NCBI RefSeq assembly: GCF_042676185.1
Contig: NZ_JBHTJT010000008.1
Span: forward strand, 310,001 to 374,000
Origin: Tropicimonas aquimaris
GTDB taxonomy: Bacteria > Pseudomonadota > Alphaproteobacteria > Rhodobacterales > Rhodobacteraceae
Direction: 5' to 3'
DNA length: 64,000 bases
In this document: piece after piece, positions 35,254-43,425 of the stretch
Numbering within the stretch: position 1 is the first letter of the stretch
Layout: each line of letters starts with the position of its first letter
Notes under the pieces: model-generated
Databases searched by the model: none
What the model was told of the DNA's origin: nothing
Seen by the model: only the letters and a program-made list of their open reading frames with translations
Program-made: the position numbers and the translations under genes

Positions 35254-35580
35254 ATGATCAGCGACACCAACGGTTTGCTTGATGCAGTTCGCAGGCAAGT
35301 GGGCGATCAGACGGCTCAGATCCTGTCGCTCGACCGCAAGGGTTTTGAAGACGGTTTTGCTGATGCCGTGACCGGCGGTGATGGGGTCAATCGCCATTCG
35401 GGAATAGCGCGAACGAGTTCAGGCGAGGTGGAGTTCAAATTAGTAGCAAAGACCTGCGCTGAGTTTTCACAGGGCGCCAACCCAAGTTCATGGCTTTATT
35501 GGAAGCGCGAACCTCTGGCATACGAGAGCGGCCTCCTCGATGCTCTTTGTGGATTGGCGGCTCCTCGGTGCTTTGGCTTC
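35254..35580 (+). pseudogene. phosphotransferase-like protein, N-terminal fragment
   Basis: Starts MISDTNGLLDAVRRQVGDQT behind AAGGAAATGG and keeps a kinase-like pattern through FKLVAKTCAEFSQG and SSWLYWKREPLAYESG to APRCFGFHGG (about 109 codons), resembling the N-lobe of aminoglycoside-phosphotransferase-family proteins. No catalytic HxD loop follows. At about 35575-35585 the sequence passes, in a different frame, into an integrase C-terminal half. The reading frame continues to 35691 only as chance sequence. Confidence 0.6.
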
Positions 35581-36241
35581 CATGGCGGACAGGCCGGCGG
35601 CCGCGAACAACTTGCTGAAACGCATCAAGTCGCTCATGAATCTTGCAATCGACCTCGAGTGGCGTGCCGACAATCCCGCCTCCAACGTTAAGCCGTGCAA
35701 AGCCAGCTCAACGGGATTTCACACCTGGACGGAGGGCGAGATCGAGAGATTCTACGCGACGCACGCGGTCGGTACTGTCGCGCATACGGCGATGACTTTG
35801 ATGCTTTACACAGGGGCAGCTCGTGCCGACGTGGTAAGGCTCGGACGTCAGAATCTCGCGTCCGGTCGGCTACGGTACCGGAGGCAGAAAACCATCAGAA
35901 CAAACGGTCTGCTGATCGATATCCCGGTTCATCCAGAGCTTGGGAAGGTCATCAGGGCGCTTCCCTACAATCGGCTGACTTTCCTCGAGACGGACTACGG
36001 AGAATGTCGGTCAGCCACCGGGTTTGGAAACCTCATGCGGAAATGGTGCGATGAGGCCAACCTCCCCAACTGCACGTCACATGGGTTGCGCAAGGCTATC
36101 GCTCGGCGAATGGCCGAAGCCGGCGCGACACCCCATGAGATCATGGCGGTTACCGGGCACAAGTCGCTCAAGGACGTCATGCTCTACACGTCTGAGTTCA
36201 ATCGTGGTAGTCTTGCAGACTTGGCGATAGGTCGGCTGTAG
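35575..36241 (+). pseudogene. tyrosine recombinase/integrase, C-terminal fragment
   Basis: Recognisable from ADRPAAANNLLKRIKSLMNL (core-binding domain) through the catalytic domain: HTWTEGEIERFYATH, LMLYTGAARADVVRL (Arg I), SHGLRKAIARRMAE (His-x-x-Arg), VTGHKSLKDVMLYT (His/Trp position, with the Tyr nucleophile). About 221 residues of a usual 340-350. The N-terminal 120 or so are absent here. A matching N-terminal fragment is at 4221-4436 near the other attachment site. It ends 93 bp from the right attachment repeat. Confidence 0.8.
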
Positions 36242-36264
36242 CAGAACCAATCGCGAACAATATC

Positions 36265-36273
36265 TTGGCGAAC
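36265..36273. repeat. TTGGCGAAC motif, third copy near the right attachment site
   Basis: An identical 9-mer occurs at 4080-4088 and 4132-4140 beside the left attachment site, with a partial match (tggcgaa) at about 4104. Presence at both island ends suggests arm-type sites for the integrase; this is inferred. Confidence 0.45.
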
Positions 36274-36334
36274 CTTGACTTAGGTTCGTCAGGAATAACC
36301 GCAAGAGGTTGAAATTGAATAGTTCTGGGATGTG

Positions 36335-36352
36335 GGTGGCAGTCCGTAGGGG
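36335..36352. repeat. right attachment-site repeat inside tRNA-Glu
   Basis: ggtggcagtccgtagggg, identical to 4017-4034. It covers the CCA end, discriminator and 3' acceptor/T-arm bases of the tRNA plus two bases beyond. Confidence 0.88.
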
Positions 36353-36411
36353 AATCGAACCCCTCTTTCCAGGTTGAAAACCTGGCGTCCTAACCGATAG
36401 ACGAACGGACC
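36337..36411 (-). tRNA. tRNA-Glu (anticodon UUC)
   Basis: A 75-nt cloverleaf on the minus strand beginning GGTCCGTTCGTCTATCGG and ending with encoded CCA. The anticodon stem-loop is CCAGG-TTTTCAA-CCTGG (anticodon TTC), and the T-arm AGGGG-TTCGATT-CCCCT. The acceptor pairs GGTCCGT with ACGGACT, with a G-U at the first pair. The 3' end is the island's attachment site and stays intact. Confidence 0.95.
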
Positions 36412-36520
36412 GCATCGGCGTGACGCGGTATGTAGAAAAGCTGGCCGCGGGGTGCAAGGGGATTTTCGTGCGGATGGCGGAAATCTCACGGGAGGCTCCG
36501 CTGTAATACCGATGCCCCGA

Positions 36521-38263
36521 TCAGACGGGGGCGGCATCTTCCAGGCGGAGTTGCGGCGCGCGGCGGCCGTTCCATTCGTTGACTTCCAGCCGTCCGGCCA
36601 GGTGAAACCTTGCGCCTGCGTGCCCCTCGAGCCGGGGGCCGAGCGGGGTGTCGAAAGCGCCAAAGCAAATGACGTCGAGCTTCGCGCCGAGCCCGTCGCC
36701 GGTCGAGAGCTTCAGGTGCGATTCTCCGACCCGGCGCGCATGCAGGATCGCCACGTCGGGGATCGCGAATCGCGGGGCAGGGGCGGAGGCGCCGAAGGGG
36801 CCGGCGGCCTCGATCTTCTCGATCAACTCGACGCTGGCCGCGCCCGGCATCAGCAGGCTGTCGAGGGCGAGGTCGCGCGGGCCGCCCGCGCCGGCGCCCT
36901 GCTTGGCCAGCAGGTCGGAGAGCCGTTCCATCGCGGGTTCCAGTTTGTCTGCCGCGACCGACAGGCCGGCCGCCATCTTGTGTCCGCCGCCCTTGATCAG
37001 AAGCCCCTCCAGCGCCAAGCGCTGGATCGCGGCGCCGAGGTCCACGCCGCTGACCGAGCGGCCGGAACCCTTGCCTTCTCCTTCGGTCAGGCCGATCACG
37101 ACCGACGGGCGGTTAGTGGCTTCCTTCATCCGGGAGGCGACGATTCCGACCACGCCTGGATGCCAGCCCTCGCCGGCGGCCCAGACCAGCGGGCCATCCA
37201 TTCCGCGCGTCTCGGCCTGCGCCAGTGCCGCGGCAGTGACCTGCGCCTCGATCTCGCGGCGCTCGTGGTTGAGCGCATCCAGCCGCTCTGCGAGGGCCTG
37301 CGCTTCGGCGGGGTCATTGGTGGTGAGAAGACGCGCGCCCAGGTCTGCCTGGCCGATCCGTCCACCCGCATTGATTCGTGGCCCGAGCAGGTAGCCGAGA
37401 TGATAGGCCCGCGGCGCCTCCTTCATGCCTGCGACATCGGCCAGCGCCCGCAGGCCCGGCCGTTCGCGCCGCGCCATGACCTTGAGCCCGCTGCGCACCA
37501 GCGCACGGTTCACCCCGATGAGCGGTGCGACATCTGCCACTGTGGCCAGCGCGACCAGGTCGAGCATCGCCATCAGGTCAGGCCCGCGCGCGCCGGCCTC
37601 GCGCATCCGCCGGTTCACCTCGACCAGCAGCAGAAAGACCACGGCCGCCGCGCAGAGGTGCGCCAACGCGCCGTCCTCGTCCTGCCGGTTCGGATTGACC
37701 ACGGCCACCGCGGGGGGCAGCGTCTCGCCGCCGAGGTGGTGGTCGAGCACCACCACGTCGGCCCCCTCTGCGGCCGCGAGGGCGTCGTGCGAGAGCGTTC
37801 CGCAGTCGACGCAGACGATCAGATCGTGCCTTGCCGCGAGATCGCGCATTGCCGGCGGGTTGGGACCATAGCCCTCGTCGATGCGGTCGGGAATGTAGAG
37901 CGTCGCCGGCCGGCCGAGCGCGCGCAGCCAGCACAGCAGCAGCGCCGCCGAGCTGCCGCCGTCCACGTCGTAATCTGCGAAGACGGCAATCCGCTCCCTC
38001 CGCTCCAACGCCGTCATCAGGCGTGCGGCGGCGGCGTCCATGTCCTTGAGGCTGCGCGGGTCGGGCAGCATGTCCCGCAGGGTCGGGGCGAGGAAGGCAT
38101 CGACGGCGTCGATCTCCACGCCCCGGCGGACCAGCGTGTGACACAGCGGCCCGGGCATCCGGGTCGCTTGCGCCATCGCCTCGGCGCGGCGTTCCTGTTC
38201 GATGCTGGGGCCGACCCAGGTGCGCCCGGTGAGCGACTGCTCGACCCCCAGAAATGCCGCCAT
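36521..38263 (-). CDS. recJ: single-stranded-DNA-specific exonuclease RecJ
   Basis: A 580-residue 5'-3' single-strand exonuclease used in mismatch and recombination repair. DHH-family motifs: FADYDVDGGSSAA (97-102 core), CVDCGTLSHDA, LDHHLGG (DHH at 174-176), and the DHHA1 region with GGGHKMAAGLSV near the C-terminus. Full length for the family. It starts 7 bp after glpX, so the two are one transcript. The 109 bp between its stop and tRNA-Glu hold no further gene. Confidence 0.95.
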   Translation of the reverse strand: MAAFLGVEQSLTGRTWVGPSIEQERRAEAMAQATRMPGPLCHTLVRRGVEIDAVDAFLAPTLRDMLPDPRSLKDMDAAAARLMTALERRERIAVFADYDVDGGSSAALLLCWLRALGRPATLYIPDRIDEGYGPNPPAMRDLAARHDLIVCVDCGTLSHDALAAAEGADVVVLDHHLGGETLPPAVAVVNPNRQDEDGALAHLCAAAVVFLLLVEVNRRMREAGARGPDLMAMLDLVALATVADVAPLIGVNRALVRSGLKVMARRERPGLRALADVAGMKEAPRAYHLGYLLGPRINAGGRIGQADLGARLLTTNDPAEAQALAERLDALNHERREIEAQVTAAALAQAETRGMDGPLVWAAGEGWHPGVVGIVASRMKEATNRPSVVIGLTEGEGKGSGRSVSGVDLGAAIQRLALEGLLIKGGGHKMAAGLSVAADKLEPAMERLSDLLAKQGAGAGGPRDLALDSLLMPGAASVELIEKIEAAGPFGASAPAPRFAIPDVAILHARRVGESHLKLSTGDGLGAKLDVICFGAFDTPLGPRLEGHAGARFHLAGRLEVNEWNGRRAPQLRLEDAAPV

Positions 38264-38270
38264 GCCGGGA

Positions 38271-39233
38271 TCAGACCGGGTTGGAATAGATCATCCGCCG
38301 CACCGACCCGGTCTTGGACCGCATCAGCAGCGTTTCGGTGGTGAACCGGTGCGGGCTGCGCTTGATGCCGTGGACCAGGTTGCCGTCGGTCACGCCGGTG
38401 GCGGCAAAGACGACGTCGCGGGTCACCATCTCGTCGCGGGTGTAGATGTGGTCCAGATCCTCGATCCCGGCCTTCGCGGCGCGCGCCCGCTCGTCGTCGT
38501 TGCGGAACAGGAGCTGGCCATACATCTGCCCACCCATGCATTTCAGAGCCGCAGCGGCCAGCACGCCCTCGGGCGCCCCGCCGGAGCCCATGTACATGTC
38601 GATATTGGTCAGCTCCGGCTCGGCGCAGTGCATCACGCCGGCCACGTCGCCGTCGGTGATCAGGCGGATCGCCGCGCCGGTCTTGCGCAGGTCCTTGATC
38701 ATGTCCTCGTGGCGGTCACGGTCGAGCACGCAGACATTGATCTCGGAGGGGTCGCAGCCCTTGGCCCTGGCAAGGGCATGGACGCGCTCGGCCGGGTCCA
38801 TCTTCAGCGTCACGACGTCGAGCGGGTAGCCCGGGCCGATGGCGAGCTTGTCCATGTAGACGTCGGGGGCATGCAGCATCGAGCCACGCGGGCCCATGGC
38901 GATCACGCAGAGCGCGTTGGGCTTGTCATGGGCGGTCAGCGTGGTGCCTTCGAGAGGGTCGAGCGCGATGTCGACCTCGGGGCCCTCGCCGAGCCCGACC
39001 TGCTCGCCGATGAACAGCATCGGCGCTTCGTCGCGCTCACCCTCACCGATGACCACCGTGCCGCGGATTTCCATCCGGTTGAGCTGTTCGCGCATGGCGT
39101 TGACGGCGGCCTGGTCGGCGGCCTTCTCGTCGCCACGGCCGACCAGGTGCCCGGACGCCATCGCGGCGGCTTCGGTGACGCGCGCGAGGGAAAGCGAGAG
39201 CAGGCGGTCGTGGAACTCGGGAGGGTTGTGCAT
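38271..39233 (-). CDS. glpX: class II fructose-1,6-bisphosphatase
   Basis: A 320-residue GlpX-type phosphatase of gluconeogenesis. Metal/phosphate motifs: VVIGEGERDEAPML, IALDPLEGTTL (Asp-Pro-Leu-Glu-Gly), and GSGGAPEGVLAAAALKCMGG. Full length. ATG behind AGGAAGACACAG. Sits between hom and recJ on the minus strand, a common order in Rhodobacteraceae. Confidence 0.95.
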   Translation of the reverse strand: MHNPPEFHDRLLSLSLARVTEAAAMASGHLVGRGDEKAADQAAVNAMREQLNRMEIRGTVVIGEGERDEAPMLFIGEQVGLGEGPEVDIALDPLEGTTLTAHDKPNALCVIAMGPRGSMLHAPDVYMDKLAIGPGYPLDVVTLKMDPAERVHALARAKGCDPSEINVCVLDRDRHEDMIKDLRKTGAAIRLITDGDVAGVMHCAEPELTNIDMYMGSGGAPEGVLAAAALKCMGGQMYGQLLFRNDDERARAAKAGIEDLDHIYTRDEMVTRDVVFAATGVTDGNLVHGIKRSPHRFTTETLLMRSKTGSVRRMIYSNPV

Positions 39234-39369
39234 CTGTGTCTTCCTGAATCAAAGGGTTTGATCGGTCAGCTTCGGGGTAGCGGCGCTGTCAGCCGGGGTG
39301 CAAGCGTCGTTAGCGCTATCGCGGCAAACAGCCTCGCTTTTTTTCCAAAGACCGTCGAAAGCCCGGGCT

Positions 39370-40656
39370 TCAGACGTCCTCGATGCGGATCGCCACGGCC
39401 TCACCCTGGACGACGCCGGTGCCGGCAAAGCCCGCGAGCGCGCGGTCGAGCGCGTCGCGGCCCGTCTTGTGGGTCACGAAGACGACGGGGGCGGCGGTGT
39501 CGTCGTGGTGGGTCTGGCGCATGCGGTTGATGCTGATGCCGGCGTCACCGAGAACGGTCGCGACCTTGGCCATCGCGCCGGGCTTGTCGGTCAGCATCAT
39601 GCGCAGGTAGTAGGGAGCCGGCGCCGCGGCGCGGGCCGGACGGGCCTTTTCCAGCCCGGCGGCCGGTTGCCCGAAGGTCGTCAGACGGGTGCCGCGGGCG
39701 ATCTCGATCACGTCGCTCATCACCGCGCTGGCCGTCGGGCCCTCGCCGGCGCCGGCGCCGCGCAGCACGATCTGGCCCACGCTGTCGCCTTCCAGAACGA
39801 CCATGTTGGTGCCGCCCTGGAGCTGGCCCAACGGGCTGTCGGCCGGCACGAGGCAGGGCGACATGCGCTGTTCCAGCCCGCGCCCGGTCATCTGCGCCAC
39901 GCCCAGCAGCTTGATGCGGAAGCCCATGGCGGCGGCGGTGCGGATGTCCTGGATCGAGATCTTCTGGATCCCCTCCAGCTCGACATTGCCGAAATCGACC
40001 TGCGTGCCATAGGCGATGGATGCCAGCAGCGACAGCTTGTGGCCGGCGTCGATGCCGCCGACGTCGAGGTTGGGGTCGGCTTCGAGATAGCCGAGCTGGT
40101 GCGCCTCGTCGAAGATTTGGTCATAGGGCAGGCCCGAATCCTCCATCCGGGTCAGGATGTAGTTGCAGGTGCCGTTCATCACGCCCATGACGCGGGTGAT
40201 CTCGTTGCCGGCGAGCCCTTCGGTCAGCGCCTTGACCACCGGGATGCCCCCGGCGACGGCGGCCTCGAAGCGGATCACCCGGCCGAGTTCCTCGGCGCTT
40301 TCCGCCAGCTCCTGCCCGTGGATCGCCAGCATCGCCTTGTTGGCCGTCACCACGTCCTTGCCGGCGGCGAGCGCGGCTTCGGTCGCGGCCTTGGCGGGCC
40401 CGTCGGCGCCGCCCATCAGCTCGACGAAGACGTCGACGTCGTCACGCATTGCGAGCTTCACAGGATCGTCTTCCCAGGCGTAGCCCTTGAGCGAGACGCC
40501 GCGGTCCTTGTCGCGGTTGCGGGCCGAGACGGCGGTGATCTGGATCGGCCGGCCGGTGCGCGCAGCCAGTAGGTTGGCCTTCTGGCGGACGATCTTCACA
40601 ACGCCGGTGCCGACGGTGCCAAGCCCTGCGATGCCGAGGCGAAGGGGTTGGGTCAT
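39370..40656 (-). CDS. hom: homoserine dehydrogenase
   Basis: A 428-residue NAD(P)-dependent enzyme of threonine/methionine synthesis. Rossmann motif GIAGLGTVGTGVVK at the N-terminus, catalytic-region LMGGADGPAKAATEAALAAG, NGTCNYILTRM, and a C-terminal ACT regulatory domain (YLRMMLTDKPGAMAKVATVL). Start ATG at 40656 with GGAGACCCGCAC; the 30 codons in frame before it are unlikely to be translated. Confidence 0.95.
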   Translation of the reverse strand: MTQPLRLGIAGLGTVGTGVVKIVRQKANLLAARTGRPIQITAVSARNRDKDRGVSLKGYAWEDDPVKLAMRDDVDVFVELMGGADGPAKAATEAALAAGKDVVTANKAMLAIHGQELAESAEELGRVIRFEAAVAGGIPVVKALTEGLAGNEITRVMGVMNGTCNYILTRMEDSGLPYDQIFDEAHQLGYLEADPNLDVGGIDAGHKLSLLASIAYGTQVDFGNVELEGIQKISIQDIRTAAAMGFRIKLLGVAQMTGRGLEQRMSPCLVPADSPLGQLQGGTNMVVLEGDSVGQIVLRGAGAGEGPTASAVMSDVIEIARGTRLTTFGQPAAGLEKARPARAAAPAPYYLRMMLTDKPGAMAKVATVLGDAGISINRMRQTHHDDTAAPVVFVTHKTGRDALDRALAGFAGTGVVQGEAVAIRIEDV

Positions 40657-40729
40657 GTGCGGGTCTCCGGTCTGCGTGGTGATCGATATCTGGAGCCGCC
40701 GGGAAGCGGCCCGGCGTGACTTAGCGCGT

Positions 40730-41062
40730 TCAGCTATCCGGTGCAACGAGCGGGGTGAGCCCGCGCAGCCGGCTGTGCGCTGCGTCGATTTCCGCGCGCT
40801 CCTCGGGCAGCAGGACGGGCCCGGCGAGCCCGCTTGCCCGCCCCTCGAGCGCAGCTGCGCGGGACTGGAGCGCGACCTGCGTGCTCTCGTCCACGGTGCC
40901 GGCGGCCGCCGCGGCCAGCAGCGGTGCGTTGTCCACCAGCTCCGGCTCCGGCGCCAGCCTGCCTTCCTCGGTCAGCGCGGCGTCGAGTTCCGGGAATTGC
41001 GCGCATCCGGCAAGGGCCGCGAGGCACAGCAACAGGATCGGGGCAGGGGCGGTTCGCGGCAT
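40730..41062 (-). CDS. small lipoprotein of unknown function
   Basis: A 110-residue protein with a lipoprotein signal (ILLLCLAALAGC, lipobox LAGC) followed by an Ala/Glu/Leu-rich, probably helical region (SRAAALEGRASGLAGPVLLP). It should be anchored in an envelope membrane. No family recognised. It lies 73 bp upstream of hom on the same strand and is divergent from the TetR gene. Confidence 0.65.
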   Translation of the reverse strand: MPRTAPAPILLLCLAALAGCAQFPELDAALTEEGRLAPEPELVDNAPLLAAAAAGTVDESTQVALQSRAAALEGRASGLAGPVLLPEERAEIDAAHSRLRGLTPLVAPDS

Positions 41063-41136
41063 CTGGGCTCCGGTGAAGCGGTTGGCGCACCCTATCCACG
41101 CAGCCGAAAAGGGCAAGCGGAGGATCGGCTCTTGAA

Positions 41137-41152
41137 TTGAACGCCCGTTCAA
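41137..41152. promoter_or_regulatory. palindromic operator of the TetR regulator
   Basis: TTGAACGcccgttcaa: a perfect 7-bp inverted repeat around a 2-bp centre, 14 bp before the tetR start codon at 41167, with AAGGTCGTTCA following. Position and symmetry fit autorepression by the adjacent TetR protein; binding is inferred. Confidence 0.65.
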
Positions 41153-41166
41153 GGGAAGGTCGTTCA

Positions 41167-41823
41167 ATGGCACGCAAGACAGGATCCCACGCCGAAATCA
41201 CCGGTCCGCGTATTCGCGCCGCGGCGCTGGAGCTGTTTGCGCGGCATGGCTACGCGGCGGTCTCGATGCGCCAGATCGCGGCCGAGGTCGGGGTGCAGGC
41301 CGGGGCGCTCTATACTTACACCGCCGACAAGCAGTCGCTGCTGTTCGAGCTGATGCGCAATCACATGGAGCACCTGCTCGGCTGCTGGGAGGAAGAGCCA
41401 AGGCCGGACGACCCGCTGGCGTGCCTCGAGGCCTTCACCCGGTTCCACATCCGCTACCACCTCGACCGGCCGGACGAGGTGTTCATCTCCTACATGGAAC
41501 TGCGCAACCTCGAGCCGGAGCATTTCGCGGTGATCGAGGGGCTGCGCCGGCGATATGAGCGGGAACTGGAGGCGATCCTCGCCAGTGGGCGGGAGGACGG
41601 CTGCTTCATCGTGCCCGATACCAAGGTCGCGACCATGGGTCTGATCGCGATGCTGACCGGCATCGGCACCTGGTTCCGGGATACCGGCCGGCTCAGTCGG
41701 TTCGATGTCGAACAGCTCTACTGGGACATGGTGCGCGGAGCCGTTGGCGTGCCCGACGCTGCGGCCGGACCCGGGCGGGCCGGATCCGGCGGTGACGCGG
41801 CGCTCAGTGCTGCGGCCGAATGA
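41167..41823 (+). CDS. TetR-family transcriptional regulator
   Basis: A 218-residue regulator. The N-terminal helix-turn-helix (AALELFARHGYAAVSMRQIA, AEVGVQAGALYTYTADKQSL) is followed by a helical ligand domain (FTRFHIRYHLDRPDEVFISY) of the kind found in acyl-CoA/fatty-acid-responsive members. The target may be itself, the lipoprotein or a distant regulon. The 3' end overlaps the convergent pirin gene by 20 bp. Confidence 0.85.
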   Translation: MARKTGSHAEITGPRIRAAALELFARHGYAAVSMRQIAAEVGVQAGALYTYTADKQSLLFELMRNHMEHLLGCWEEEPRPDDPLACLEAFTRFHIRYHLDRPDEVFISYMELRNLEPEHFAVIEGLRRRYERELEAILASGREDGCFIVPDTKVATMGLIAMLTGIGTWFRDTGRLSRFDVEQLYWDMVRGAVGVPDAAAGPGRAGSGGDAALSAAAE

Positions 41824-42715
41824 AGCTGCCGTTGCGCAGCTCCCGGAACGCCTGTTCAAGCTCGGCCTGCGTGTTCATGACGATCGGCCCGTGCCAGGCG
41901 ACGGGTTCCTGGATCGGCGCGCCAGAGATCAGCAGGAACCGCAGGCCTTCTGGCCCGGCCTGAACCGTCACCTCGTCGCCATTACCGAAGCGAACCAGGG
42001 TACGGTTGCCCGACATGTCGCGGATGTTGACCTCCTGTCCGCGAACCTCTTTCTCGAGCAGGATGCCGGTAGGTTTCGAGGCGTCCGCAAAGGCGCCGGC
42101 CCCTTCGAACACATAGGCAAAGGCGCGGCGGTAGGTGTCGACGGGGAAAGTCTTCTTCACCCCTGCAGGCACCCAGATGTCGAGAAACTGCGGATCGGCC
42201 GCGATGCCGTCGACCGGCCCGGTCTTGCCCCAGAATGAACCGACCACCACGCGGACGCGGGTGCCGTCATCCTCGAGGATCTCGGGGATCTCGTCGCCCT
42301 GCACGTCCTGATAGCGCGGCGCCGTCATCTTGAGCGACGAGGGCAGGTTGGCCCAGAGCTGGAAGCCGTGCATCTGGCCGCGGGCGTTCCCCTCGGGCAT
42401 CTCCTGGTGGAGGATGCCGGAGCCGGCGGTCATCCACTGCACGTCCCCGGCGCCGAGCCGGCCAGCGTTGCCGAGGCTGTCGGAATGCTCGACCGTGCCG
42501 CTCAGCACATAGGTCACGGTCTCGATGCCCCGGTGCGGGTGCCACGGGAACCCTGCCTCGAAATCCTGCGGCCGGTCGTTGCGGAAGTCGTCGAGCAGCA
42601 GGAACGGGTCGCTCTGTGCGGGGTCGCCAAAGCCGAAGGCACGGTGAAGATGGACACCGGCGCCTTCCATGGTCGGACGGGCAAGGCTGGTGTGGTCGAC
42701 AGGTCTGATGGACAT
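41804..42715 (-). CDS. pirin family protein
   Basis: A 303-residue bicupin. The N-terminal cupin has the metal site pattern FPWHPHRGIETVTYVL and HSDSLGN, with GAGDVQWMTAGSGILHQE. The C-terminal cupin begins near FLDIWVPAGVKKTFPV. Bacterial pirins include quercetin dioxygenases and regulatory proteins; the substrate is not predictable. Start ATG at 42715 behind AAGGAGACGCAGCC. Confidence 0.88.
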   Translation of the reverse strand: MSIRPVDHTSLARPTMEGAGVHLHRAFGFGDPAQSDPFLLLDDFRNDRPQDFEAGFPWHPHRGIETVTYVLSGTVEHSDSLGNAGRLGAGDVQWMTAGSGILHQEMPEGNARGQMHGFQLWANLPSSLKMTAPRYQDVQGDEIPEILEDDGTRVRVVVGSFWGKTGPVDGIAADPQFLDIWVPAGVKKTFPVDTYRRAFAYVFEGAGAFADASKPTGILLEKEVRGQEVNIRDMSGNRTLVRFGNGDEVTVQAGPEGLRFLLISGAPIQEPVAWHGPIVMNTQAELEQAFRELRNGSFIRPQH

Positions 42716-42866
42716 GGCTGCGTCTCCTTGTTCGACGCAAAAGTAGGTCGCCGATGGGGGTGTGACAATCCGCACAGCTGATCGCGGGCGATCAGGTCAC
42801 TGTGCGCAGACGCTCAGGCTCACGGCAGCTCTCGCCTTGGCGCGCAAGGCGCGCTATGGAGCCGCC

Positions 42867-43376
42867 ATGAACGACGATATGCCCGAGATCCTGGCCACCA
42901 TCACCCCGTCCACCCCTCGAAGGGTCGTCGGGATCATCATCCTGTGCACCTTCGGCAGCCTGCTGGTCTATGTCGGCGTCACGCGGCCGCCGGAGGATCT
43001 GCTGCTGCAGCTCTTCATGCTGGTCGTCGGGGGCGGCGGGCTGGCTCTCTCCGAAGCGATGCGGCGGGCCACCGCCAACCGGATCGAGCTGACCGAGACG
43101 GAGCTGCGGGACAGCCGCGGCGAGGTGTTGGCGCGGATCGACCAGATCGTCGCGGTCGACCGGGGCACCTTTGCCATCAAGCCGTCAAACGGTTTTCTGC
43201 TGCGGCTGTCGGACAGCGGGGGCGGAAATCGCTGGGCTCCGGGGCTCTGGTGGCGTCTCGGGCGTCGGGTCGGCGTCGGGGGGATCACCTCCGCCTCCGA
43301 GGCCAAGGTCACATCCGAGATCATTACCGCACTGGTCGCGCGGCATCACTTCGAGAAAAACGCGCCATCCGAGTGA
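42867..43376 (+). CDS. inner-membrane protein, unknown function
   Basis: A 169-residue protein with two adjacent hydrophobic segments (VVGIIILCTFGSLLVYVG; LLLQLFMLVVGGGGLALSEA) and then a soluble, PH-like region (RIELTETELRDSRGEVLARI, APGLWWRLGRRVGVGG). It resembles small alphaproteobacterial membrane proteins without assigned function. Start ATG at 42867, and no strong ribosome site is visible. Monocistronic between divergent and convergent neighbours. Confidence 0.7.
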   Translation: MNDDMPEILATITPSTPRRVVGIIILCTFGSLLVYVGVTRPPEDLLLQLFMLVVGGGGLALSEAMRRATANRIELTETELRDSRGEVLARIDQIVAVDRGTFAIKPSNGFLLRLSDSGGGNRWAPGLWWRLGRRVGVGGITSASEAKVTSEIITALVARHHFEKNAPSE

Positions 43377-43425
43377 TCAGGAGCGACCGCCGGCGAAGGC
43401 GCGTCCGCGGCGCGCTCGCGCCGGA

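Larger units (their letters stand above)
4017..36352. mobile_element. tRNA-Glu genomic island, about 32 kb, with rhamnose/uronate cargo
   Basis: The region between two 18-bp direct copies of ggtggcagtccgtagggg (4017-4034 and 36335-36352). The right copy is the 3' end of an intact tRNA-Glu gene on the minus strand, the classical target of tyrosine-recombinase islands. Fragments of a matching integrase lie at both ends (N-terminal part at 4221, C-terminal part ending at 36241), insertion-sequence remnants sit at 4473-4971 and 26540-27090, and the content is accessory. To the right the sequence returns at once to housekeeping genes (recJ, glpX, hom). The left flank is a copper-type cluster that may itself be an older accessory insertion. 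With the integrase broken, the island is probably not able to excise on its own. Confidence 0.85.

Noticed and set aside
36452..38344. 630-codon plus-strand open frame opposite recJ
   Set aside because: Shadow of recJ, which has intact DHH motifs; the translation has no recognisable domain.
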